From: Theobroma cacao | Lineage: Eukaryota > Streptophyta > Magnoliopsida > Malvales > Malvaceae | Assembly: GCF_000208745.1 (NCBI RefSeq) | Contig: NC_030855.1 | Span: 5,697,563-5,761,562 of the forward strand | Length of the DNA: 64,000 nucleotides | Direction of reading: 5' to 3' | Shown here: one piece after another, positions 24,541 through 35,174 of the stretch | Position numbering within the stretch: position 1 is the first letter of the stretch | How the letters are laid out: each line of letters opens with the position of its first letter | Notes under the pieces: model-generated | The model's database searches: none | The model's input: only the letters and a program-made list of their open reading frames with translations | Told to the model about the DNA's origin: nothing | Program-made: the position numbers and the translations under genes

Positions 24541-24974
24541 CAAACATGCACATTATAGCATCTATAAATAAGCATACAATATCTTGTACCCACATTAGTC
24601 CGAAGGTCGAAGTAATCGAATGGACTTCAAACATAAGGTGCTTGTCCCCCCTTGTTGAAAACTAATATATAATAAAGTATTTACGTACATAGTAGATTAG
24701 TAAACAGTTTGAAAACCGTTGCATGAATCATATCACAATCACTAAGAATTTACTTTTCTTCGAAAATCATTTTTCATTCTTGAAACTCAAATCCTTTGAT
24801 AACCACTTTAGAGATATCATTTCAATATACATAAATAATCCTTTTCATAGAAATCATGCTAGCTTTACATATCAAAATAATTTGAAAGTGGTGTATCCAC
24901 TCACAACTCTGTTTCGATGAAATCCGTGGAGTTTTCATGCATTCCTATTAAACAACATTCATTACAATCATTTT

Positions 24975-26262
24975 TGTTGTTGATTTTGCACACGCAAGTA
25001 TACATATCAAACAAGAAATATAGACAGTAAGTCCAGAATAGTATCCCACAGGGATTTGCTCCTAATTCTTATAGGCCAAGCAATCAAAGCATTAAGAACA
25101 AATTTGAATAAGCAAAACTACACCCATTCATGATAAATAAAAGAAAAACTAATATTCAAACTACATGTTGAAATCCACCACAATCCTAGAAAGATAATTT
25201 AGCTCATAATAACTAATAAAAACAACATCCAAAGAAATTTAGCAATGAATCCAAGTCAAAGAAAATAAAAGAAACACAAAAGTAGAGAAAGAAACTAAGT
25301 GTTGAAGCTTTGCAATCTCAATTCTCTCTTAATTTCTCTTGTTTTCTTGCTTTATTCTTGGCTTCAAATCTCCCAAATAGTTGGCTGCTGCCTCCACCTT
25401 TAAACCTCTAAAAAAAGGTCCATTAAATAGGCTCAAAGTAACCTAATTTCCAAAATTTCGTTAATTTTTTTACTTTTGGAAAATCGCCTAGCACCACGGC
25501 CTTGATTTCTTAGCGCCGCAGCTCTGGCTTTTTATTTGCTATAGTAGTGTTGCAGCGTTGAGCTGTCAGGAAAATTGCATGGTGAGCTTCCTTTCACTAG
25601 AGCTGTAGCCTTGTTCGCCCAATGCTACAGCGGTCTATTAATTTTGAATGTGATTTTCACCCTGATCTGCTCTGAACTAGGAAAAGTGGAAAATATAAAA
25701 ATTGTATCCCTATCTCTTAACTTTCCAATGGATGAAGAATAATGTCAATTAGACTTCTAGATTGAAAGATATGCTCCAAATATTGCATCATGTTTAGTCC
25801 ATGCATACTATTGCAGTGCTCTAACTTAGAAAAATATTTTGGCCATGATTCAATCCGAACTAGGTGAAGTGGTAAACATAAAAGTTGTAGCCCTTCCTCT
25901 TAGAAGTCTAGTGGTTAAAGAATCACTTCATTTAGAGATTTGTAGACCAAGATATGGATAAAATACTGCAATATATATGAATGAAGCTAGCACCATACTT
26001 GCACAGATTTTCATCAAATAAGCCTTTTTCATTAAACTTCCTACAAAAGCAATAAGAGAAATTACAAATACTACTCTTAAAGTAATTTAAAAGAAAATAA
26101 CATAAAATTTAACTAAAATAACTTAAACTAACTACTCAACATGTAATCAAACTTAAACTAGAAAAATACCTAAAATGCTACGATTCAAACCTAAAATCTC
26201 AAATATCTAACTACTTAAGCCCTAAAAATGTGTCAAAATAACTCTATATAATAGAGTTATCA
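24975..26262 (-). mobile_element. Solo LTR (1,288 bp), Tat/Athila-like, TSD ATTTT
   Basis: Minus strand: it starts TGATAACTCTATTATATAG and ends GCAAAATCAACAACA, with perfect 5-bp TSD ATTTT at 24970-24974 and 26263-26267. The first bases form a hairpin (AACTCTAT with ATAGAGTT). A leader-like purine-rich part lies near 25270-25400. Its end matches 1-134. Lineage is inferred from general resemblance only; the boundaries are strong. Confidence 0.85.
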
Positions 26263-27659
26263 ATTTTCTAGAGTAAGAATTTCGTAATAATCATTCTAGT
26301 TACTTTCGAAACTACTCGATTTTGGCTAAACTAATTTTCTAGCTAAAACCCATGCTTAGAAACTCATAAATATTTCATCCTTAACATAAGTGAGCTTAGA
26401 TGCTTAAGGAAACCACAAAGCCTTTAAGATTTAATCACCAACAAAAAATATGGGCAATAAAACAACTATTTAAGTTCTAGAAATCCAAAGCCAAAAGATT
26501 TAAAAGCTAAACATGTCATCTTTTTTCATAAAAATCCAAATTTAAGGGTTAGAATCATAAAAATGGAATTTTGGGTTAAAAATGTGTTGAAAAAGCTTAA
26601 GAATAGGTGTTTTACCTTCCAAATGTGACTGAGGGTTGCCAACCTACGAAAAATGTGATATATTTATAAGCTAAGGTGTGAAAATACATTTTTACCCCTT
26701 TTATTTTTCTAAAATTAATGTATCGATACATTTAAGACAAAATGCAGTTTTCTGAGACAAATTGCCTGTAAAACCTCCTAGCTTATTTACATTAAATATC
26801 TTAAGAAAATGGAGAGGAAAAAGTAAAGAAAACATTTACTTAAATGTTATTTGATGTAAATAAGCAAACAACCCCCCATTTGCATTCAATAAAAATATTT
26901 AAAAAATAAAAATCCAAAAGAATAAAAATCTAATTTTTGGTTTCAAGAACAAAATCGAAAAAGTTTGATTGAAATTAAATTTGTGGTTTCCATTTACCAT
27001 AGCAAATGTACTCCAAAAATAATGAAAAAATCATTTTTGATCATCTAAAGTTCAAGGGAATCATTACCACCAATTTTTATTTCCAAAAGATTATTATAAA
27101 AAAATCACATATTTTGACCCCTTCTAGACTTGAAAAATTTTCTGCTTCAAAAGTGACAAACAATCAAAAGTGTCAATGGATTCGTTTGAAGGTTAAAACT
27201 AAGTTTGATGCTCAAAATATGTAATCTATATGCTCACCTTAAGGATTTCCTAACTTATCTTCTTACTTAAGGTGAGATTTTACATATACCTATCAGCATG
27301 TGCTTGGTTCCTAAATTGTGGGGCTGAAAGCTTATCTTTTTCAATTGAAATACCTTTTGTTGCAACTCGCAAATCAAGAGCCAATTTCCCCTTTTTCTTG
27401 GGTGGAAGAGTAGAAAAATCTCAACTACCCTCTTTTCTTTGCTCTTGTCAGTAACTTTGTGTGTAAGATAAGTTTTGGCCCTTGATTTCAATGATGTTGG
27501 AGGCATCAGGTGAACTTGGGGTTAGAGAAAGGGACAATAGATTTTATAGTAAATCTAGGTTAGGGGTTTAAGTGGCTAGTTTTCCCGTCCCTCTCGCTCT
27601 TCACTTTTTTCCTAGAAATTCTTGCGTTACAATTTTATCTTCAAATAATGATAATAACT

Positions 27660-27790
27660 TGATATCATGCATCGCATGATTGGATATTAGGCATTGCGTA
27701 ACTTGTTTTTAAGGCATTGCCTGACGTAGGCTATGGCATTGGCTAACCTTACATCCTGCATTGCATTATATTCAACGATATCACACATTT
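27660..27790 (+). repeat. Short third GCATTGCGTGAC array
   Basis: Four to five units (GGCATTGCGTAACTTG, GGCATTGCCTGACG, GGCATTGGCTAAC) in the same orientation as 20650-21290. It may be the other half of that array, separated by insertion of the Transposase_32-containing block. Confidence 0.6.
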
Positions 27791-28259
27791 TGCATTACAT
27801 TGTATTTGACTTTTTAAATTTACATTAAATTAAATATATTATATCTCACAAGCAAAGACATTGGGATTTAACTTTGATTGCAAAAACAAAATAAAATCCG
27901 ATGAAACCTTATGGAAAAAAATATGTACTTATCATTAAATTAAATATTCCAATGATGATTTAATTACAACCATATAGTTAGGCTTAAATAAACAATTTTT
28001 TTGCCATGTTAAATGTCTTTTGATTTTTTTTTTGTTACAATGAATTAAAAAATTATCAAAGGCAATGTGGATACAATAGACCACTACTATTTGAAGAGCC
28101 ACTATCTTCGTCTACGACACCCCATACATTCTCAGAGTTTGTCATTTGCATTGGACAGCTATTTCGTGTGTGCCTAGGTTTCTGCAAATTGAACATGCTT
28201 TCGATCATCGTCATTAAGTCACCAACTAAGTAGAAGATAGTGCCGGATTTGTTGATGGA

Positions 28260-30611
28260 GCTACAAATGGTGTTGGGCAATTTTGTCTATTATAATCGCA
28301 GCTCTTGCATTGTGAACATTGCTATCGTCAACTACCTTCCCCAATCGATGGAATCCTTTTCATCCTTGGTCTTCCCGCTTGACTTTACCAAAGTGGTGGC
28401 AAAACAACAATTTGTTAAATATTAAGGGGGAATCCCACTCACCAGCCCAACCAGGTGAATAGGAAAATATAACCCTTCACCCAAGATTGAGGCTTGTAAT
28501 AGTCTAAGCAGAATTCAATGGCTGCATGTTTGCACTTATTACGAAGACAATGAAATCAAAGTTGAGGAACCATTTAAAATTTTAATTCATTACAAAGAAA
28601 ATAAGAAAACATGGATATTCGTACCTTATTGCTACCATGGCATGCTTGCAAAGGAGTAGATCGATTTGGAACTCATCACATGAACACGTCTTGGTGGACA
28701 GGTTTACAACTCTATCCTTACTCCCACCTATAACTTGAAACTCCACTCAATCGATTTCTTGTATAGAAAAGTGACATGCTTCATTGAATCATGTGTTTAA
28801 CAAATTGATAACCCAAAGGCTGAAGGGTGTGTTCAAATTCAGGGCCCCTTTGTGTCTGTCATGGAACCAACGTTGGAACATGCCTTTAATGCAGTAGATC
28901 AAGACAGTGATTGGCATTTTTCTTACTTGCCTCATACACGAGCTAATACACTCCATAATGTTGGATGTCATGAACTCATAGTGCCTTACCAGTGATCGTG
29001 CAAGTACTTATCTCTTAGGGTATAATTTCTTAAGGTGGTCATAAGCATTTTTGCGAAGATGTTTCAGCTTATTCATATGTCTGTTGAAATCTGTGACCCT
29101 GTAGCAATTGGTTGCAAGGGTGAAAATCGTTGTAACATCTTCGCACTTAAACCTGTTTTTTAAGTTTTTCCCCAAGTGGTAACTGCATAGATCGTGGTAT
29201 GCATCCTGATACACTTTCTCAACTGCATTCTTAATGCCAAGATGCTGATCAGAAATAAACATTACATTTTTAGGACAACCAATCGCACGATGCAATTGGG
29301 TAAGAAACCACAACCATGACTCTTCATCATCATCGTGGCTAATGCTAAATGTAGCTAGCTATATTTGCTCATTCGTATCTTTGTAGATAGTAATAAACAA
29401 AATACACTTGAATCTAGCTTTCAGACGTGTGGCATTGATAGCAACTACAAGTCGTATTATAGCCTTGAACCCTCAGATACATGCCTCGTACGCCTAGAAA
29501 CTATATTGGAATCATTGTTCCTGATTTGTAGCCACAATTGTGACTGTACCGGGATTTTCACATTCCAACATATGGAAATACAAGGGTAAGAGTTGGAATG
29601 ACTTATCGAGGGACCAAAAATAAGACTTTCCACATACTCCTTTGGTTAGTAGGCCTTACCATACAAGCATTATAATCCCCACTTGTGATTCATCTCTTTC
29701 ATTATATTCTTAGGTCTCAACGGTATTACATTATTTCTTTACAGCTTCGAGGACATAAGCTCACCAATTAACCTCGCACTTGCTTTTCAGTACTCACCTT
29801 GCAAACCATCAACAGTACACATGTGTACCTTGTGGAACATGCAAACTTGCCAATAATCTCCCTTAGGCAACTTTAATGCACACACAGCAAACTTGAATGC
29901 CTTGTCCTTACAAGCAATCTTAAAATGAGCTTGACATAACTGTTTAACTCTAACCTCAAAGTGCTCTTTTAGTGCCAATATGCTTAAAGCTCGTTTTAAT
30001 TCAGTCTTGCATGGAAACACTTTTTCGTGAAATAATTGGTCATCACTTGATTTGGATTCCTCAGTGGCAATTGTTTGGAAAGATATCATATCTACCCTCG
30101 GAATAATCCATTGATGAGATACCCATGCATTTACCCTTTCCTAATCACTATCATCGGGTGAACTAATCCCATTGTCATCAGCGATGGGGTTGTTGTAAAT
30201 AAGGTCATTGTATTGAACATCTTTAAACACAACAATGGTGCCATGTTCTGTACTACCATCTGCATTATTACAATCCAAAATGTCATTGTTGTCACCCTTA
30301 TCTTCCTTTGAACAGTCATCATGCCTACCAACGTAATTGTCTTCACAGTTATTGTCCATCTCATCATTCCAATCAGTAGTGTCATCCTCTTCATAGTCAT
30401 CGTCCATCTGATCAGATGCACTGCCATCACTCACAACCATCACAGTGTCTTTTGCAAATGGCAATGGACTTACTACATTCCCAGGTGACGGTTGCATTTG
30501 TTGGCAAGAACGAAATATTTTGTTCGATGCACATTCTAATTGGAATTGTGCAGACAGCATTTGTAGACACATTATGTGTGTACTAGGCTGCTCAAACTCA
30601 TGTGCATACAT
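28260..30611 (-). pseudogene. mudrA-like: MULE transposase (mudrA-type), broken
   Basis: Minus strand, N to C. An acidic Asp-rich N-terminal part (30141-30611) comes first. Next is a MuDR N-terminal DNA-binding-type domain (29787-30089: ELKRALSILALKEHFEVRV, CALKLPKGDYWQVCMF; compare PF03108). Then comes the MULE catalytic domain (29008-29313: WFLTQLHRAIGCPKNVMFIS, DQHLGIKNAVEKVY, DLCSYHLGKNLKNRFK; PF10551), with the Asp of ISDQH visible. MTSNIMECISS and MPITVLIYCIKGMFQRW follow (28789-28971). A SWIM zinc finger is at about 28621-28700 (TCSCDEFQIDLLLCKHA, the C-C-C-H set intact; PF04434). A Lys/Arg-rich C-terminal part ends near 28260. The enzyme cuts and joins the element's termini. Stops between blocks show it is inactive. 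Confidence 0.88.
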
Positions 30612-31119
30612 TAAAGGTGATTGCCATTGTTGTTTGTTAGGACTGCATGGTGTGGTTTGTCTGAAACAGTATAATTCTGATTTATGTGATTACTATCTTG
30701 GATACCTTGTTCATGTGGCATAACATTTGCATTTCATTCCTTAACTATCATAAACACTACAACTGTCCTTTCATCTCACGAAATATTTACTAATCTTCAT
30801 TGTTCTTGATAACTGCCTGTGAAACACCTATGACATGACTAAGCAATGCATGTAGCTTGATTTCGTGATTCTATAAGTTTACCCCAACAACATCTTCAAA
30901 TAGCTTCATCAGGCTCGAAAATGACAAATCACTCCTAACACCCCTCACTCATCTCTCAATACCGTTGTAAGTGTCATTGACCCAATGACCATCATACGTA
31001 ATCATAAGCTTCACATTTAGCATACCACTGAAATTTAACAAAAAATAAATATACGAGCAATCAATTTATCAAAAAAAAAACAAACATGTTCAATCATAAG
31101 CATTAATCAATTTGTAACA
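30612..31119. other. Upstream region of the transposase, no gene seen
   Basis: It lies between the transposase N-terminus and the right array and would hold its promoter. An A-rich run is at 31069-31082. No further coding block was recognised. Confidence 0.4.
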
Positions 31120-31600
31120 CAATGTCTAACAAACCAATTAAGCAATGCCTAACAAACTAGTCATGCAATGCCTAAAAATCAATCCCGCAAGCCCTACAAC
31201 CTAGTCATGCAATGCCTAAAAATTAGTCTCAAAATCCTTACAACCCAATCATGAAATCCCTATAACCTAATCATGTAATGCCTAAAAATTGTTTCTGCAA
31301 TCCCAACAACCCAATCACACAATGCCTAAAAACAAGTCATGCAATGCCTACTACCTAGTCACACAATGCCTAAAAGCCAATCTCACAATGGCTAAGTCAC
31401 GCAATGCTAAATACTAGTCTCGTAATGCCTACAAACTAGTGCCATAATACCTAAATATCAGTTTTGCAATTCCTACAAACTAGTGATGCAATGCCTAAAA
31501 ACCTTTCTTTCTCCCATGCCTAGAAACTAATGACTCAATACTTAAAAACTAGCAATGCAATGCTTAATAACAAATTGATTTGCCTACTCGCAATAACCAA
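31120..31600 (-). repeat. Right subterminal minisatellite of the MULE, inverted
   Basis: About 20 units of 22-25 bp share the core AGTCATGCAATGCCTAAAAA, which is the reverse complement of the TAGGCATTGCATGACT core of the arrays at 16720, 20650 and 27660. The inverted orientation marks it as the opposite end of the element. Confidence 0.8.
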
Positions 31601-32256
31601 GTTTAAGTTGCTAAGTGTTAGCTTTAAAATTTTTTGTCAAACCCTATTCTATAAAATAATTACGATGTCATTTACATGCTCAATAGAATGTTTGCATATT
31701 TAGGAAGTTCAAGAAATCGTTAAAAGACGATATTGCCCCTAATGGTACCATTAAGTCGATTAAACCTCGAACTAGTTCAAATAGGAATTTTAAGGTGAAA
31801 TTAACAATTTCACAGTCCATGATGATTTAAAATGGTGATTTGGAGTTCGAGGATCAATTTGGAGTCAAACCGAAATTTTCACTATTTAGGGGTACAATGG
31901 TCATTTGCCACTTAGGGATAAAATGGAAATTTTACAAAAGATTTTTTTTGGCCTCATTTGACTTATTGGAGTATGATTTGAGTATTAAAGTATGATTTGA
32001 GGTTTAAAAGTGAAAAATTTTAATTTTCGATATAATTTGGAGTATAGGGGCGAAATGGTCATTTTACCACCTTGGGGGCAAATCAGTAAATTTTCACCCC
32101 CGACACTTGTCAAGACCAAGGGATTTTATTCATCATAGAAATAGATAAACATGAGAAATGTGTGGTGGAGAATTAAAGAATTAAAAGTCAAATATTTAAA
32201 ATTTGAACCAATAAGGAAATGCCATGTGTTATGCTTTTATTATTTTATTATTTCTT

Positions 32257-32266
32257 TATAAAAAGG
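32257..32266 (+). promoter_or_regulatory. TATA box of the LTR at 31635
   Basis: TATAAAAAGG is followed by the leader AATCAGCCCATTTCTCCCAT, as at 8436-8444. Confidence 0.65.
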
Positions 32267-32396
32267 CAAAAAATCAGCCCATTTCTCCCATAGTGATCAG
32301 CCTAATCAGAAGAGAAGAGAAACCAAGGAAGAACAAACCCTAGGTGGGAAAAATCAAAGAGAAAGTGTTGGAATTCAAGGATTTGATCAAGCAAAG

Positions 32397-33920
32397 GTAA
32401 AATTTCTTTGATTTTGCTAGTGATTTACCTTACCCATGCATTTTTTCTTAATTTTCATGGTTAAATTACATGTTTTAATGATGAATTCATGGCTGGTCAA
32501 AATGGGTAAGGAGAGAGAAAGATGTTGGATTGAATTGATTTTAAGATATGTTAGTGTTTTTAGTTAGTTTAGCATATTTAGAAGCAAAACAACAAGAAAA
32601 GAATCTATTTTCCCCATGAATCTTTATTGGCCGAATCTTCCTTGATGTGTGTGGGTGATGGATTATTATTATTTCAAGAGAAATGGCTTAGAAAATGATG
32701 AATAATGGTGAGAAAATTAAGTAGGAAAAATCACGGTGTTAGTGCACTGTAATGGTCGAATTTTTCCATGAAGAAATGTGAAGGTTTTGATGCTGAAATT
32801 GGTTTTATTTGAATAATGTTTGGTGAATTGAGGTATTAGAAATGAAATGGAGCAATTTGGAGCCAAATCGGACATAATTATCATTTAATCGGGTGATAGG
32901 CCGAATTAGGTCAGCACTGCATTTAAGCGATAGTCAGATAAGTTGCATATCATATCATGCATATACACCAAGCCTGAATTGATTTTATAATGGTCAAGCA
33001 TTAATGTGATGAATTATGTATTGTACATTGTGGATAGGTGGTGAGTAAATTACATGGTAAAAGTACAGAGATTGTGCTTGAAGACTGGGATTAGGAGTAC
33101 ATCGACTCCTAGAACTATGAGTAAACTTATTATCGTCTTAATTATCTAGAGTAGTTTTATACAATTGTGTGATTTTATAGAAAATGGGTTTAAATGGTAA
33201 ATTGTTACGTTTTAGGAGAAATTGTGATTTTATAAAATGATTTTATAAATTTTTTGAAAAATTGAATACTGGTTTTGAAAATAGAGTAATTGGAGACTGC
33301 CTGCTTGTGTTATAAATTGTGTTTTAAATTATATGGCTTATAACAATATGTGAGCATGAATGGTAAAGTCGGTATTTGTATCAAAATTATATATACTATG
33401 TATTCAGCCTTGAGAGGCTAGATTGCGATAAATTGCCATGTCATGCAGATAAGGATTTTATAAATCAGGTGGTAGATAAAATAATCCATAGTCACTGCAG
33501 TGGTGGGGGTTTCCGTGGACTGCTTATGAGAGGGGCACGGTAATTCAGTTATATATTTACCTCCGGGGGAAGATGTTGGATGAAGTATCTCTTGAGATAA
33601 AGATTTGAGTGCACTTCACGTGGACCATCGCATGAGAGTGAGACTCAACCAACGCCAAGGAACGACTGTGTGTCAGATGCGAAAACATGTTTATGGGTAT
33701 GGGACATTTAACAGCCTTGGCAGTCTCAGTGGGATACCTTGACGAAGGTACCCGCGAGAATGATTTTGGCAGGAGCCAAGTTTTGTGAAATATATGAAAC
33801 ATATATTGGAAAAGAATATTTTAATTCGTCTCCATTTACTCGCCTTTAGATAGTTTAGATGGTGACGGTTTACTCACTGGGATTTTACAATCTCACCACC
33901 CTCATTTCCTCACATTTCAG
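32397..33920 (+). other. Candidate intron inside the LTR
   Basis: The donor context GCAAAG|GTAAAATTTC lies about 120 bp after the TATA box. The acceptor context is a pyrimidine-rich stretch, then CACATTTCAG|GCTCGAGGA. Both edges recur at matching places in the LTRs at 38686 (donor 39440, acceptor 54072) and 57512 (donor 59731, acceptor 58128, minus strand). That conservation suggests splicing of the element's leader; no transcript evidence is available. Confidence 0.35.
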
Positions 33921-34536
33921 GCTCGAGGAATTCCATAGTTAGCTGACTTTAACAAGGACCTTCATTTGGACTTGAACTGGCAAAAGCTGTAGGTTTTCAG
34001 CTTTCGATACATTTTGGTTAGATGTGGGCCCACGTGTCGTTGTAAAAGTAATTTTATGCTTTGGTTTTTTGCTTTATAGTATATATGAATATAATTAACT
34101 TTTACGCTATAAGAATTATTGACCGATAGCTCTATAAAAAATCATTTTACAAGAAAATAGTTTATTTTATTGAATATTTTTATTATATTCAAATGGTCAA
34201 ATTTTCACTTCAAATGAACGTTTTAGATACTTAATTTGTTTTTAAATCACTAAACATATATTTTCTGCTTACCTACTACATTTTTAGCAAGTTCTGAGAT
34301 TTTTGACGAAAAATGACGAAAATGGCCCTGTGAGCCAGAAAACAATAAGTTATGTTCTGATTTGAAAATGACTCGTAATCCTTTGAATTATGATATTTGA
34401 TAACTATTGCTCACCGGGGAAGTGTGAAAGTTGATACAAGAGCCTTGCAAGGTTTCGATTATCATTCGGGGTGAAGAATGTCTGTCGAGGCTTCGTAGCG
34501 GTTGTCACGGCTCAATGGGAGTTCCGGGTCATGACA

Positions 34537-35174
34537 TTATTATAGTTTTGATTATGACAAAATGATCAAATTTGCTTGAACATTATTTGAGTGATCCTTG
34601 ACAAGTTCTTGAAATGATTTAATTCCTATACATTTGTTCTTACATAGTTACAAGCTTGACTCTTGAAGTCATTGAACTATATCTATAACCTTGTATGATA
34701 TAGTGTATGAGTGCTTATGATTCCTATTCATTAAAGTCTGATTTAAAGATTAAAGGAAAATCTAGATGCAATCATTAAAGGGGAGTTTTGAATATCTTTT
34801 TAATGATGACAAAAAAGGAGAGAAGAAATACTAAGTTAAATAGAGTTTGATAGGTTTTAATGTTTAATTTATGTGTGATGCTTAATTATGGTTTTGTTGA
34901 ATATTATGTGCTAGTTATTTTGGATATTCAAAATATCTTGCTTAGCTACTATGGATATTGTATATCTTATTTAGCTATTGTGAATGTTATAGATATTTTA
35001 TTGTAAATCTTTAAAGAAAACTAGATGCATTAACTAAAGAGGAGCAACTCATTATGCATAAAGATTTGAAGCATTCATATTGAACATAGACATTGCACTC
35101 TTGATCTAGGAGAATTTTGCCATCATCAAAAATAAGAGAAAGAGTGTGTGTGTGAGAGAGAGAGAGAGAGAGAA
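34537..35174 (+). mobile_element. 3' internal end of a Sirevirus (+ strand)
   Basis: This is non-coding sequence with GATGACAAAAAAGGAGAG (about 34805) and TTGCCATCATCAAAAATAAG (about 35118), both typical of the region before a Sirevirus 3' LTR. The LTR starts directly after at 35175. Gag-pol is absent: the element is truncated at the junction with the LTR 31635-34536. Confidence 0.65.
35141..35174. repeat. GT/GA microsatellite at the polypurine tract
   Basis: A (GT)6 then (GA)9-10 run sits between the purine run AAGAGAAAG and the LTR start TGTTGACTCC, exactly where the plus-strand primer should be. It may have grown from the PPT itself. Confidence 0.8.

Larger units (their letters stand above)
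23008..27228 (-). mobile_element. Solo LTR of the TGTCAC-ended gypsy family, inserted in the Transposase_32 pseudogene
   Basis: The left end TGTCACATCCC is followed by ATGAGCATAACCCATTAAGC, as at 1161 and (reverse) 11082. Candidate TSD TATGC is at 23003-23007 and 27229-27233. The host reading frame (GEHKRIEK) continues across the duplication, which supports the boundaries. Without the nested LTR 24975-26262 it is about 2.9 kb. The minus-strand start TAGATTACAT does not match relatives, so the right edge is less certain than the left. It contains a TGTATCGATACA cluster and a 67-bp tandem repeat; frames such as 24174-24665 are products of the repeat. Confidence 0.65.
21896..27506 (-). pseudogene. 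Transposase_32-like plant transposon protein, split by a solo LTR
   Basis: Read on the minus strand. The N-terminal basic part (27267-27506, MPPTSLKSRAKTYL) ends near the solo LTR 23008-27228. Coding resumes across the duplicated GCATA as HKRIEKANISCEKVVNWGNF, then ILVKADLSRFFSNL, a stop, YYSPTLVREFYSSIALYKYE, a stop, WKEFKVMATNIGKLL, a frame change, then 22334-22699 with KNAQLKAFHYFLASTFHGRS and IPLNVVKYMIERM. This order fits the putative plant transposon protein domain (PF20167). The tail (21980-22279) is a coiled coil (MKRVIKMEERIQNVENLLLK), followed in frame by a basic end SISRKPSGRGKKTKG. Function of the family is unknown. Several stops: dead. Whether it belongs to the MULE or to another element is open. 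Confidence 0.7.
16400..31634. mobile_element. Decayed composite Mutator-like element (MULE) with three gene remnants
   Basis: Inferred from contents. A left array of GGCATTGCGTGACT-type repeats (16720-17200), a DUF1985/Ulp1-like gene (+, 17414-20401), a second array (20650-21290), a Transposase_32-like gene (-, 21896-27506), a short third array (27660-27790), a mudrA transposase (-, 28260-30611) and a right array (31120-31600) in inverted orientation. MULEs that carry an Ulp1-type gene beside mudrA are known in plants (Kaonashi-like). The inverted arrays would be subterminal repeats. Exact termini, terminal inverted repeats and the 9-bp duplication were not found; edges are approximate. The Transposase_32 part could be a separate element that landed within the array. 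Confidence 0.6.
31635..34536 (+). mobile_element. Long LTR (2.9 kb) of the TGTCACGA-ended gypsy family
   Basis: It starts TGTCAAACCC and ends CCGGGTCATGACA. It aligns by eye along its length with 38686-54655 (less the insertion) and, reversed, with 57512-60614. The flanks are TTTTT (31630-31634) and TTATT (34537-34541), a possible TSD with one change, but the left side is MULE and the right side Sirevirus, so it may sit at a rearranged junction. A TATA box, a leader, a candidate intron and three conserved blocks near 33490-33770 are present. There is no coding capacity. Confidence 0.75.

Noticed and set aside
24174..24665. 163-residue open frame
   Set aside because: Lies across a 67-bp tandem repeat in a solo LTR; repeated His/Ile-rich residues mirror the repeat.
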